DNA from: Equadaptatus sp045642965
GTDB taxonomy: Bacteria; Synergistota; Synergistia; Synergistales; Synergistaceae
DNA length: 21,959 bases
Assembly (NCBI GenBank): GCA_045642965.1
Contig: JAZUJX010000037.1
Coordinates: 1-21,959, forward strand
Direction: 5' to 3'
The notes under the pieces are model-generated. The model was not told where the DNA came from. It saw nothing but the letters and a program-made list of their open reading frames with translations, and made no database searches. This document shows, piece after piece, positions 14,821 through 21,097 of this stretch. The position numbers were made by a program, and so were the translations under genes. Each line of letters opens with the position of its first letter. Within the stretch, counting starts at the first letter, position 1.

Positions 14821-16089
14821 ACGTCTCTTCTCAAAACGATATACGGGCCTATTGCAGACCTTGTATTCCGTATAACGCTGAAAAAAAACAGCCGCCGGTA
14901 CACTGAAGGCATTGATGAAAGAATGGGAATGCCGCAGGCGGAAAAGCTGTCCGTACTCAAAGGACGGCCGCTTTGGATACATGCGGTGTCTGTCGGCGAA
15001 GTGCAGGCAGCTTCGGCGCTTATCAAAGAGATCAGGACGCGCGGCTTCAGCCGTCAGATAGTGCTCTCCACAACCACTGAAACGGGAAAGGCAATGGCGA
15101 TGCGCCTTTCGGAAGGACTTTTTGACCTTCACGTCTATTATCCGTGGGACAACAGAAAATACATACGTTCGGCGCTCGACAGGATAAATCCTGCGGCGTT
15201 CATTGTGCTTGAAACCGAAATATGGCCGAACATGCTTTGGGAACTGCAGGCAAGAAAGATACCGGTCTTCCTCGCAAACGGCAGAATATCGGAAAGAACC
15301 TGGAAAAATATACAAAAACATCCGGTTGTCAAAAAGCTTTTCAGAGAGCTGTTCAGCATCTTTGGCGGAATATTCCTCAGGGAGCAGCTTGACTTTGACA
15401 GACTGCGCGCGCTCGGCATATCCGAAGAAAAAATAAAAGTCACCGGCGACCTGAAAATCGACGCCCTGCTGAACAGAATTCAGCCCGAGGCAAAAGAAAA
15501 GTGGCAGACGTTGCTTCACGCGGAAAAAGGGCAGCTTTACGTTGCTGGCAGCACACACACCGGCGAAGACGAAATCGTTGTGTCCGCGTTTGAAAAGCTT
15601 AAGGAAACGTCGCCGAATGCAAGGCTCATCCTTGCCCCGCGTCATCCCGAACGTGCGGAAGCGCTCTGCACGCAGTTTGAGAACAGTTTCAGAATCTGCA
15701 GACTCTCGGAGCTGACGGAAGATTTTGAAATAGTCGTAATAGACAAAATAGGCGTACTCTTCGAGCTTTACGGCGTATCCGAAGCGGCCTTCATAGGCGG
15801 CAGCTTCACGGACAACGGCGGACAAAACATCCTGGAGCCTGTTGCCTGGGGAACCCCTGTGCAGTACGGGCCTCACATGGAAGACTTTGCGGAGGCATCG
15901 CAGGAATTCCTGTCGCGAGGCATCTCCGCTCAGCTGAACAGCGCGGAAGAGCTTGCTGAAACGTGGTGCGCAATAGCGGAAGGAAAAACGGACGTTGAAG
16001 CGGTGCGCGGACAGTGCAGGCAATACTTTGCCGAAAAGGCGGGGGCTGCCTGCAAAATATGCGACGCTGCTGCCAAAAGCAGGGAATAA
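14821..16089 (+). CDS. waaA: 3-deoxy-D-manno-octulosonic acid (Kdo) transferase WaaA, apparent ACG start
   Basis: WaaA (KdtA) transfers Kdo from CMP-Kdo to the lipid A precursor at the inner membrane. Motifs: WIHAVSVGEVQAA, ETEIWPNMLWELQ, LANGRISERTWKNI, REQLDFDRLRALGI, VTGDLKIDALL, AGSTHTGEDEIVV, LAPRHPERAEAL and the GT-B donor site IGGSFTDNGGQNILEPVAWG. The first ATG in frame is 14923, but this would remove about 34 residues, including the normal N-terminal segment. In-frame codons back to 14821 read SLLKTIYGPIADLVFRI, a plausible WaaA membrane-proximal N-terminus, and a strong binding site lies 5 bases before ACG 14821. From there the product is 422 residues, a normal length. The ACG could be a true rare start, a T-to-C mutation, or a sequence error. 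How many Kdo units it adds cannot be read from sequence. Confidence 0.9.
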   Translation, partial: TSLLKTIYGPIADLVFRITLKKNSRRYTEGIDERMGMPQAEKLSVLKGRPLWIHAVSVGEVQAASALIKEIRTRGFSRQIVLSTTTETGKAMAMRLSEGLFDLHVYYPWDNRKYIRSALDRINPAAFIVLETEIWPNMLWELQARKIPVFLANGRISERTWKNIQKHPVVKKLFRELFSIFGGIFLREQLDFDRLRALGISEEKIKVTGDLKIDALLNRIQPEAKEKWQTLLHAEKGQLYVAGSTHTGEDEIVVSAFEKLKETSPNARLILAPRHPERAEALCTQFENSFRICRLSELTEDFEIVVIDKIGVLFELYGVSEAAFIGGSFTDNGGQNILEPVAWGTPVQYGPHMEDFAEASQEFLSRGISAQLNSAEELAETWCAIAEGKTDVEAVRGQCRQYFAEKAGAACKICDAAAKSRE

Positions 16090-16120
16090 AAGAGCAAGAA
16101 ACAGCAGGGAGGCTGCATTT

Positions 16121-17341
16121 ATGAACATAAACAGGGAACTTATCGGAAAATTTTACGACGAGCTTGACGAACGCTCAAAAGAAACGCTCGATGCTTCCGT
16201 AAAAAAAGCCGTTGAAGCCAAAAAACGCGGCGGCAAAATCGCAGTCGTAACAGGCTCAGGCCCCAATCTTCACGAAGGCGTCACAACGCTTGTCGCCGAA
16301 CTCATCAGCAAAGGCATAGTTGACGGTGTAACCACAAGCTCTGCCGTTATCAACCATGAGATGGGCGGGGTGCTTGACAGAGTCAAAATGTGCGGTGCCG
16401 CACAGCTCGGCTTTGACGAAAAAGTCATGCCGCGCGGCAACGTGTTTGAATTTACCGACATGACCGACGAGCAGCTTGACGAACTCGGAAAAGAAATGCT
16501 GCTTGACCGTGAACTGCTTGCAAAACGGCATAACGCGGAAGGTCATTTCGTAACGAAAGCGGCGGCAAACATGGCGTATCCGATGGGACTTCGCACGGAA
16601 ATGCTTGCGGAAGAGATACACTCGCTCTGCCGCCAGTGCGGACTTCCGTTTGAACAGGTGGCGGGCTGGGGCTGCGACAAACGCACAATGCTCGGTGCAG
16701 GCGCCGAAAACAACGTTCCCGTGCTTGTCACAATACCGCAGCTTGTAGGCGGAGGACACGTGGGAATGGCAGTCGGCGACAGCATTCCCGTTGCCGAACG
16801 CTCTCGCCGCATAGCCTCAATGCTTCGCGACTCCGACGTCATAATCGAATCCGCAGTTGCCTTAACGCAGGAAATCCACGACGGTCCCTTTGAAACCTAC
16901 ACGGGACACGGAATATGGAGCTGGTGGCAGAAAGAACCTGTCTACAGCCTGCGCGAAAAAACGCTCATCCGCTTTGACCTCGACGAAAATCTGCGCAAAG
17001 CGCAGGATCTGCAGAAAAACAGCGCGATGATACAGGAAGCGATAAGCAAAGGACTTCCCAAAACAAAAATATCCAAAATACCGTTCCGCATGGAAATGTC
17101 TGCTTTTGCGCGCCATGAAGGCAGTCTTCCGGTAATCGGAGACATCGGAATGATATGGCCGGTATTTGCGCTCAAGGTTGCCGACGAACTCGGCATAACG
17201 CTCGACTTCATGAGCTACAAACAGGAAACGGAAGACGGCAAAGCGATGCGCGAATGGATAGTTGAAAACGTCAAACCGCTTGACCGTAACAAAATGCTTG
17301 AAAAGTTCTCAAAATGGAAAGGAAACGTAAGCAATGCCTAA
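16121..17341 (+). CDS. conserved protein of unknown function in the Kdo operon; faint deoxyhypusine-synthase-like pattern
   Basis: I do not recognise a named family with certainty. The 406-residue product has no signal peptide or membrane helix. Several stretches resemble, in order, the NAD-binding core of deoxyhypusine synthase-type proteins: VVTGSGPNLHEG followed by LVAELISKGIVDGVTTSS and INHEMGG, then MPRGNVFEF, then NNVPVLVTIPQLVGGG. The catalytic-lysine region of true deoxyhypusine synthase is not apparent, so that enzyme activity is not claimed. Later, GWGCDKRTMLG, HDGPFETYTGHGIWSWWQ and IGDIGMIWPVFALKVADELG look like conserved blocks. ATG 16121 follows AGGGAGG by 8 bases; the frame is open further upstream but that overlaps waaA. 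It starts 31 bases after waaA and overlaps kdsB by 8, so it is coupled to CMP-Kdo synthesis. It does not look like the HAD phosphatase KdsC. Confidence 0.85.
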   Translation: MNINRELIGKFYDELDERSKETLDASVKKAVEAKKRGGKIAVVTGSGPNLHEGVTTLVAELISKGIVDGVTTSSAVINHEMGGVLDRVKMCGAAQLGFDEKVMPRGNVFEFTDMTDEQLDELGKEMLLDRELLAKRHNAEGHFVTKAAANMAYPMGLRTEMLAEEIHSLCRQCGLPFEQVAGWGCDKRTMLGAGAENNVPVLVTIPQLVGGGHVGMAVGDSIPVAERSRRIASMLRDSDVIIESAVALTQEIHDGPFETYTGHGIWSWWQKEPVYSLREKTLIRFDLDENLRKAQDLQKNSAMIQEAISKGLPKTKISKIPFRMEMSAFARHEGSLPVIGDIGMIWPVFALKVADELGITLDFMSYKQETEDGKAMREWIVENVKPLDRNKMLEKFSKWKGNVSNA

Positions 17342-18068
17342 ATTTCTCGGAATAATTCCGGCGCGCTACGCGTCGTCAAGACTGCCCGGCAAACCGCTGG
17401 TAGACATAAACGGAAAAACGATGCTTGAGCACGTGTACCGCCGTGCCCTGATATCAGACGTATTCTTCCGCATAATAATTGCCACTGACGACAAACGCAT
17501 ATACGAAGCGGCGGAAAAATTCGGTGCGGAAGCCGCAATGACGCGCGAAGACCATCCGAACGGCACCAGCCGCGCAGCGGAAATAGCCTCGGCAATAGAC
17601 ACAGACTACGTAATCAACATTCAGGGAGACGAACCTATGCTTGACCCACGTCTTCTTCGCGAGCTTGCCGACGGCATAGCTGCTGACGAAAGCGCGGACT
17701 CGGCGACTGCCTGCATGGAAATTACGGACGAAGAAGACATAAACAACCCGAACATCGTAAAAGTTGCCCGTGCGCTCAACGGCAGGGCACTCTACTTCAG
17801 CCGCTCGCCGCTGCCCTACAGACGCGAAGCGGCAGGCTGCAAAATATACGAACACATAGGCATCTACGCCTACAAAAAAGACTTCCTGATGAAACTCATA
17901 ACGCTGCCCGACACGCCTCTGCAGCAGACGGAAAGCCTTGAACAGCTCAAAATCCTTGAGCACGGTTACTCCATGGCGGTAATACCCACCAAATACCCGT
18001 CTGAAGGTCCCAACGTCAACACACCGGAAGACCTTGAGCTCGTAAGGAAAATACTTGCCGGCAAATAA
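17334..18068 (+). CDS. kdsB: 3-deoxy-manno-octulosonate cytidylyltransferase (CMP-Kdo synthetase)
   Basis: KdsB activates Kdo with CTP to CMP-Kdo, the donor for WaaA. The 244-residue product opens with GIIPARYASSRLPGKPLVDI, the nucleotide-binding loop, followed by IIATDDKRIYEAAEKFGAEA, MTREDHPNGTSRAAEIA, INIQGDEPML, YFSRSPLPY, HIGIYAYKKDFL and TESLEQLKILEHG. The C-terminal motif normally written GVDTPEDL reads NVNTPEDL (227-234), so the usual Asp is Asn229; in E. coli KdsB this Asp is thought to help bind Mg2+. The GTER/GTDR motif is GTSR. These changes may reflect a modified sugar substrate or lineage drift. ATG 17334 lies inside the end of the preceding gene (8-base overlap). Confidence 0.92.
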   Translation: MPKFLGIIPARYASSRLPGKPLVDINGKTMLEHVYRRALISDVFFRIIIATDDKRIYEAAEKFGAEAAMTREDHPNGTSRAAEIASAIDTDYVINIQGDEPMLDPRLLRELADGIAADESADSATACMEITDEEDINNPNIVKVARALNGRALYFSRSPLPYRREAAGCKIYEHIGIYAYKKDFLMKLITLPDTPLQQTESLEQLKILEHGYSMAVIPTKYPSEGPNVNTPEDLELVRKILAGK

Positions 18069-18098
18069 GACGCAATACGGCGTTGCATCAGCACAACC

Positions 18099-19283
18099 AT
18101 GCAGTTTCCCGGCCTTTTCAGTCTTATAATACTGCTGACCGACGACAACCCTGCTCATACTGAACAGAGCCTTGCCGTTGCGTACGCTCTTTCCGACATC
18201 ACGGGAGCAGAAATAGCAAGCTTCAGCATACCGAAGCTTAAAGGACTGCGCCGCTTTTTAGCGGACAAACGCAAAGTACAGCTGCTTACAGGCCGCAGGG
18301 AAGAGGTGCTTTCGTGGCTTGGCTACGCGAAAGGCGACACACTGCTGCGCTCAGTCTCTGCCCTGCTTAATCAGCGGAAAATAAAAGACAACTCCTCAAA
18401 AACAATAGTCATCTCAGCCGGCAGCGAAGCAGCGGCATACAACCTTGCAGTTGCGTCTGCGTGGAACGTTGCCTGCTCAGTAATAGGAAACCCGGAAGGC
18501 GTAGGAACAAAGCCATTTGAATTCGTGATAATTCCGGAATACGAAAAACAGCCCTCAGAACCCAACATACTGAAAATTGTCACTCCTCCGAACAGCGTCG
18601 GCGAAAAAGAGCCTGACGAAAAAGCCAAAGCGCTGCTTGCGAAATACAAACCGGACAACAGAAAAATATGGCCTCTGCTCGTAGGCGGAAGCGGGGCAGA
18701 CAACAGCATGGACCCTGAAAAGCTGAGGCTTCTGACGGCAAAACTTGCCTGCAGGGCAGAAGCCTGCGGCGCGCAAATCTTTGCCGGATGTTCAGCGCGT
18801 ACGGACAAGAAATGTCTTGCCGTTATGCAGAATTTGGCCGCGCAGAACGAAGCCGTGCACTGTCTTTCGCCGGAAGAATACGGCGAAGATCTGTACTACG
18901 CTCTTATGGGAATAACAGACACGGTTCTCTGCACGGAAGACCTCTTCGGCGAAATATCGGAAGCTGTCACCGCGGGCAGAAAAGTTGTGCTCATGCGTAC
19001 TGCCTGCACAAAAGGACTGAAACAGAAAATCAGCCGCCTGACCGGCAGACTTGTCGAAAACGGTGCACTGCCGCGCTTCCGTGCACACGGAACGGCAAGA
19101 AACAACCTGGTCTACGACAGATTCAAACGGCACGGCAAACTGCAGGAATTTGAAAACTGGCTGCTTTACTGCGGCACAAAAGAAACGGCCTCATCCGGCC
19201 TTGACGAAGAAACCCCCGTATGGAGAAACTTCAACGAAGCGCGCCGGGCGGCAAAATGGATTGCAGGAAGCCTGGTTGATTAA
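18099..19283 (+). CDS. ELM1-family (DUF1022) GT-B-like protein
   Basis: The 394-residue product resembles the Mito_fiss_Elm1/DUF1022 family, bacterial GT-B-fold proteins of largely unknown role named after a plant mitochondrial fission factor. Supporting features are the opening LIILLTDDNPAHTEQSLAVA (family pattern: L-S-D-G-x-P-G-H-x-x-Q-S), ISAGSEAAAYNLAVA, FEFVIIPEYEK followed by NILKIVTPPNSV, LLVGGSGADNSM opening the second Rossmann domain, and the C-terminal TEDLFGEISEAVTAGRKVVLM donor-site-like region. It begins 30 bases after kdsB and ends the operon. ATG 18099 has no clear ribosome binding site, but no better start lies between the kdsB stop and the conserved motif. As last gene of a lipid A/Kdo operon it may be a sugar transferase acting on LPS; that is inference. 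Confidence 0.8.
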   Translation: MQFPGLFSLIILLTDDNPAHTEQSLAVAYALSDITGAEIASFSIPKLKGLRRFLADKRKVQLLTGRREEVLSWLGYAKGDTLLRSVSALLNQRKIKDNSSKTIVISAGSEAAAYNLAVASAWNVACSVIGNPEGVGTKPFEFVIIPEYEKQPSEPNILKIVTPPNSVGEKEPDEKAKALLAKYKPDNRKIWPLLVGGSGADNSMDPEKLRLLTAKLACRAEACGAQIFAGCSARTDKKCLAVMQNLAAQNEAVHCLSPEEYGEDLYYALMGITDTVLCTEDLFGEISEAVTAGRKVVLMRTACTKGLKQKISRLTGRLVENGALPRFRAHGTARNNLVYDRFKRHGKLQEFENWLLYCGTKETASSGLDEETPVWRNFNEARRAAKWIAGSLVD

Positions 19284-19284
19284 A

Positions 19285-19301
19285 AGCGCGGAACACGCGC
19301 T
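19285..19301. other. small GC-rich hairpin after the lipid A/Kdo operon
   Basis: AGCGCG (19285-19290) and CGCGCT (19296-19301) form a 6-bp stem directly after the operon's last stop. No T-run follows on the plus strand, so as a terminator it would be weak; it may instead protect the 3' end. Confidence 0.3.
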
Positions 19302-19310
19302 GCACAAAAA

Positions 19311-19339
19311 TCGTCAAAAACAAATATTTCTGCTACAAT
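19311..19339 (+). promoter_or_regulatory. promoter of the rhodanese gene
   Basis: TCGTCA at 19311-19316 and TACAAT at 19334-19339 with a 17-base spacer; TGC directly before the -10 makes an extended -10 element (TGCTACAAT). It lies about 40 bases before the ATG. Confidence 0.6.
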
Positions 19340-19380
19340 ATAGCGGCAGCGAAACAAAACTGCGGAAAGGCGGTCATCGC

Positions 19381-20427
19381 ATGAAGAAAATTATAACGGC
19401 ATTATTAACGGCATCTCTCATAATCACCTGTGCAGCCTCGGCAGGGCTTGCAGCGCAGAAAGCGTCTGCAAAGACAAGCACGAAAGCGGCTGCAAAAAAG
19501 ACAGCTGCAAAAACGGCGGCGAAACCTGCTCAGAAAACAGAACAGCTCCCTCCGGCACCGCGCAAAATATCACCGGGGCATACTGAAACAGCCGACACGC
19601 TGCTTGTAACAGCCGACTGGCTCAAAAACAATCTTAACAACGTTATCCTTGTTGACTGCCGCTTTGCAAGTCTCTATCAGTCAAACCATATCCCCGGAGC
19701 AGTCAGCGCACCGTGGACCTACTTTGTAAACACCACTGCTCCCAACGGAAGCGAAGAATACGGAACAATCCTTCCTGCAGAGCAGCTTGCGAAAAAAATC
19801 GGTGCTCTCGGAATCAACGGAAGCCGTCAGGTTGTATGCTACAGCGACACAGGCGACTGGGGGCAGGGAGCCTGGACAGTTGCGGTTCTCCGCATAGCGG
19901 GCATAACCAACGCCAAAATGCTTGACGGCGGCATCTACGTCTGGAAAAACGCAAAATACCCGCTCACAAACAAACCGTCAAAAAACAAAGCGGTGCCGTT
20001 TGCCATACAGCAGTCAGTCAAAGACGAATACGTTATCCTTACCGACGGAGTGCAGGAGCTTATGGGAAAACCGACAACAGTCATAGCTGACGTTCGCACG
20101 CTTCCCGAATATGAAGGAAAAATTGCGCCGTTCAAAGAAAAACGCAAAGGACATCTCCCGGGAGCAATCCACCTTCCGATGGACAACTTCGTGGACATGG
20201 CGAGCGGACGCTTTAAAACAACTGACGAAATCAAAGCGGAACTTGAAGCAAAAGGCATAACGAAAGACACAGACCTTGTGCTTTACGACACCTGCGGAGT
20301 ACGCGCCGGTTTTGCCGCAATGGCGTGCAGATTGGCAGGCTTCGGCAAGGCAAAATTCTACGACAACGGTTTCCAGGCATGGGCGGGCAACGACGCGATG
20401 CCGTTGGAAGCCTCGGAACAGCAGTAA
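19381..20427 (+). CDS. secreted double-rhodanese-domain protein without canonical catalytic Cys
   Basis: A 348-residue protein exported by a signal peptide (MKKIITALLTASLIITCAAS, likely cut near ASA-GLA or LAA-QKA). An Ala/Lys/Thr-rich low-complexity linker (about 28-56) precedes two rhodanese domains arranged as in SseA-type thiosulfate/mercaptopyruvate sulfurtransferases. Domain 1 (about 70-200) has VDCRFASLYQSNHIPGAV and LDGGIYVWKNAKYPL. Domain 2 (about 220-340) has ADVRTLPEYEG, RKGHLPGAIHLP and NGFQAWAGNDAMPLE. The domain 2 active loop reads YDTCGVRAG: position 303, where catalytic Cys is expected (YCxxGVRA), is Asp, and a Cys lies two residues later (305). ATG 19381 has AAAGGCGG about 7 bases upstream; the open frame extends further back but overlaps the previous gene. 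It is a single-gene unit with its own promoter and terminator. Confidence 0.88.
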   Translation: MKKIITALLTASLIITCAASAGLAAQKASAKTSTKAAAKKTAAKTAAKPAQKTEQLPPAPRKISPGHTETADTLLVTADWLKNNLNNVILVDCRFASLYQSNHIPGAVSAPWTYFVNTTAPNGSEEYGTILPAEQLAKKIGALGINGSRQVVCYSDTGDWGQGAWTVAVLRIAGITNAKMLDGGIYVWKNAKYPLTNKPSKNKAVPFAIQQSVKDEYVILTDGVQELMGKPTTVIADVRTLPEYEGKIAPFKEKRKGHLPGAIHLPMDNFVDMASGRFKTTDEIKAELEAKGITKDTDLVLYDTCGVRAGFAAMACRLAGFGKAKFYDNGFQAWAGNDAMPLEASEQQ

Positions 20428-20459
20428 GATACAGACAGATTAAATTTGAAACGCAAACC

Positions 20460-20490
20460 GGCGCCTGTTGTAAACAGGCGTCAGTTTTTT
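20460..20490 (+). terminator. rho-independent terminator after the rhodanese gene
   Basis: CGCCTGTT (20462-20469) pairs with AACAGGCG (20473-20480) around a GTA loop, extendable by a G-T and a G-C pair, followed within a few bases by six T and further T-rich sequence. Confidence 0.85.
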
Positions 20491-20541
20491 ATTTATTTAA
20501 CGGCGAAAAAGGGTTAAAATGTAACGTACGAGGTGATGGAT

Positions 20542-20880
20542 TTGTCAATTTCAGGCTGCTGCGGAACAGACTGCGAAGCGTGCGAAGCAAGAAGAGCAAC
20601 GCTTCAGAAAGACGCCGCCGCTCTGGCGAAGCTTGCCGTTGCGGAAGAAAACGCCGGAGGAGGTTCCTTTGTCCTGCCGTCGAAGCTCAAATGCACAGGC
20701 TGCCTTGAGCCGGGTGTAAAAAGCATACGCTGCCAACAGTGCAGAATACGCATGTGCGCACAGGAAAACCGCATACCGCACTGCGGCTTCTGCGAAAACT
20801 TTCCCTGCGAACTCACAGGCGACGCGTGGGAAGCAATACCTGAATACAAACACAACCTCGAACAGCTGAAAAGCAGATAA
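20542..20880 (+). CDS. small cysteine-rich protein, DUF3795 family
   Basis: The 112-residue product resembles the DUF3795 group of small cytoplasmic proteins with repeated Cys pairs and no known function. Visible Cys groups are SGCCGTDCEACE near the N-terminus, KCTGCLEPG, RCQQCRIRMCA and HCGFCENFPCEL, a pattern suited to zinc or Fe-S binding. I prefer TTG 20542: GAGGTGA at 20530-20536 lies 5 bases upstream. ATG 20536 and GTG 20533 are in frame but sit on the binding site itself. A weak promoter may be present (TAAAAT at 20515-20520, with no good -35). It lies between the rhodanese terminator and the second repeat patch, so it is probably a single-gene unit. Confidence 0.78.
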   Translation: MSISGCCGTDCEACEARRATLQKDAAALAKLAVAEENAGGGSFVLPSKLKCTGCLEPGVKSIRCQQCRIRMCAQENRIPHCGFCENFPCELTGDAWEAIPEYKHNLEQLKSR

Positions 20881-20884
20881 AAAT

Positions 20885-20952
20885 ACAGCAGACAGCAATG
20901 GCGCTGACGCGCCGCAGACAGCAGACGGCTGACAGCGAATAGCGAAAAACAA
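20885..20952. repeat. degenerate heptanucleotide repeat tract
   Basis: Units ACAGCAG, ACAGCAA (20885-20898) and, after a phase shift, ACAGCAG, ACGGCTG, ACAGCGA, ATAGCGA, AAAACAA (20918-20952). The ACAGCNN unit is related to the AGCWTAC and GCTTA units near alr. It lies just after the DUF3795 stop and just before palindrome C. Confidence 0.6.
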
Positions 20953-20955
20953 AGA

Positions 20956-20985
20956 CGCTGGATTCCGACTTGCGTCGGAATGACA
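20956..20985 (-). repeat. intergenic palindromic element, copy C
   Basis: A perfect 8-bp hairpin, ATTCCGAC (20962-20969) with GTCGGAAT (20974-20981), around a TTGC loop, with CGCTGG on the left and GAC on the right. Read on the minus strand its ends (GTCATTC... and ...CCAGCGTC) equal those of copy A at 5401, about 15.5 kb away. Confidence 0.7.
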
Positions 20986-21008
20986 AATGGAAAAAAGGTA
21001 ACGATTTT

Positions 21009-21043
21009 GCTATCAGCTGACAGCTGCCAGCCGTCAGCGCGAG
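21009..21043. repeat. degenerate heptanucleotide repeat tract
   Basis: Five units in phase: GCTATCA, GCTGACA, GCTGCCA, GCCGTCA, GCGCGAG. It lies between palindrome C and nfnA. The consensus GCTGNCA is similar to the minus-strand reading of the tract next to alr. Confidence 0.6.
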
Positions 21044-21097
21044 CGCAGCGAGCAATACACCGGCGCGAAACGCCAATAACGAAAGGAAGCGGTAAAC

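Noticed and set aside
15995..16120. Upstream extension of the unknown 406-residue gene into waaA
   Set aside because: A good ribosome binding site at 16106-16112 precedes ATG 16121; the extension only reflects an open frame inside waaA.
14608..16128. 506-residue open frame on the minus strand opposite waaA and kdsD
   Set aside because: It has no family motifs, low-quality aromatic/basic composition and lies opposite well-supported genes; it is a codon-bias shadow.
16121..17341. Unknown operon gene as KdsC phosphatase
   Set aside because: None of the HAD-family Asp motifs (DxDGV/DxDxT) is visible, and the protein is more than twice the usual KdsC length.
19051..19380. Upstream extension of the rhodanese gene into the ELM1-family gene
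   Set aside because: ATG 19381 begins a classical signal peptide and has its own promoter and binding site.
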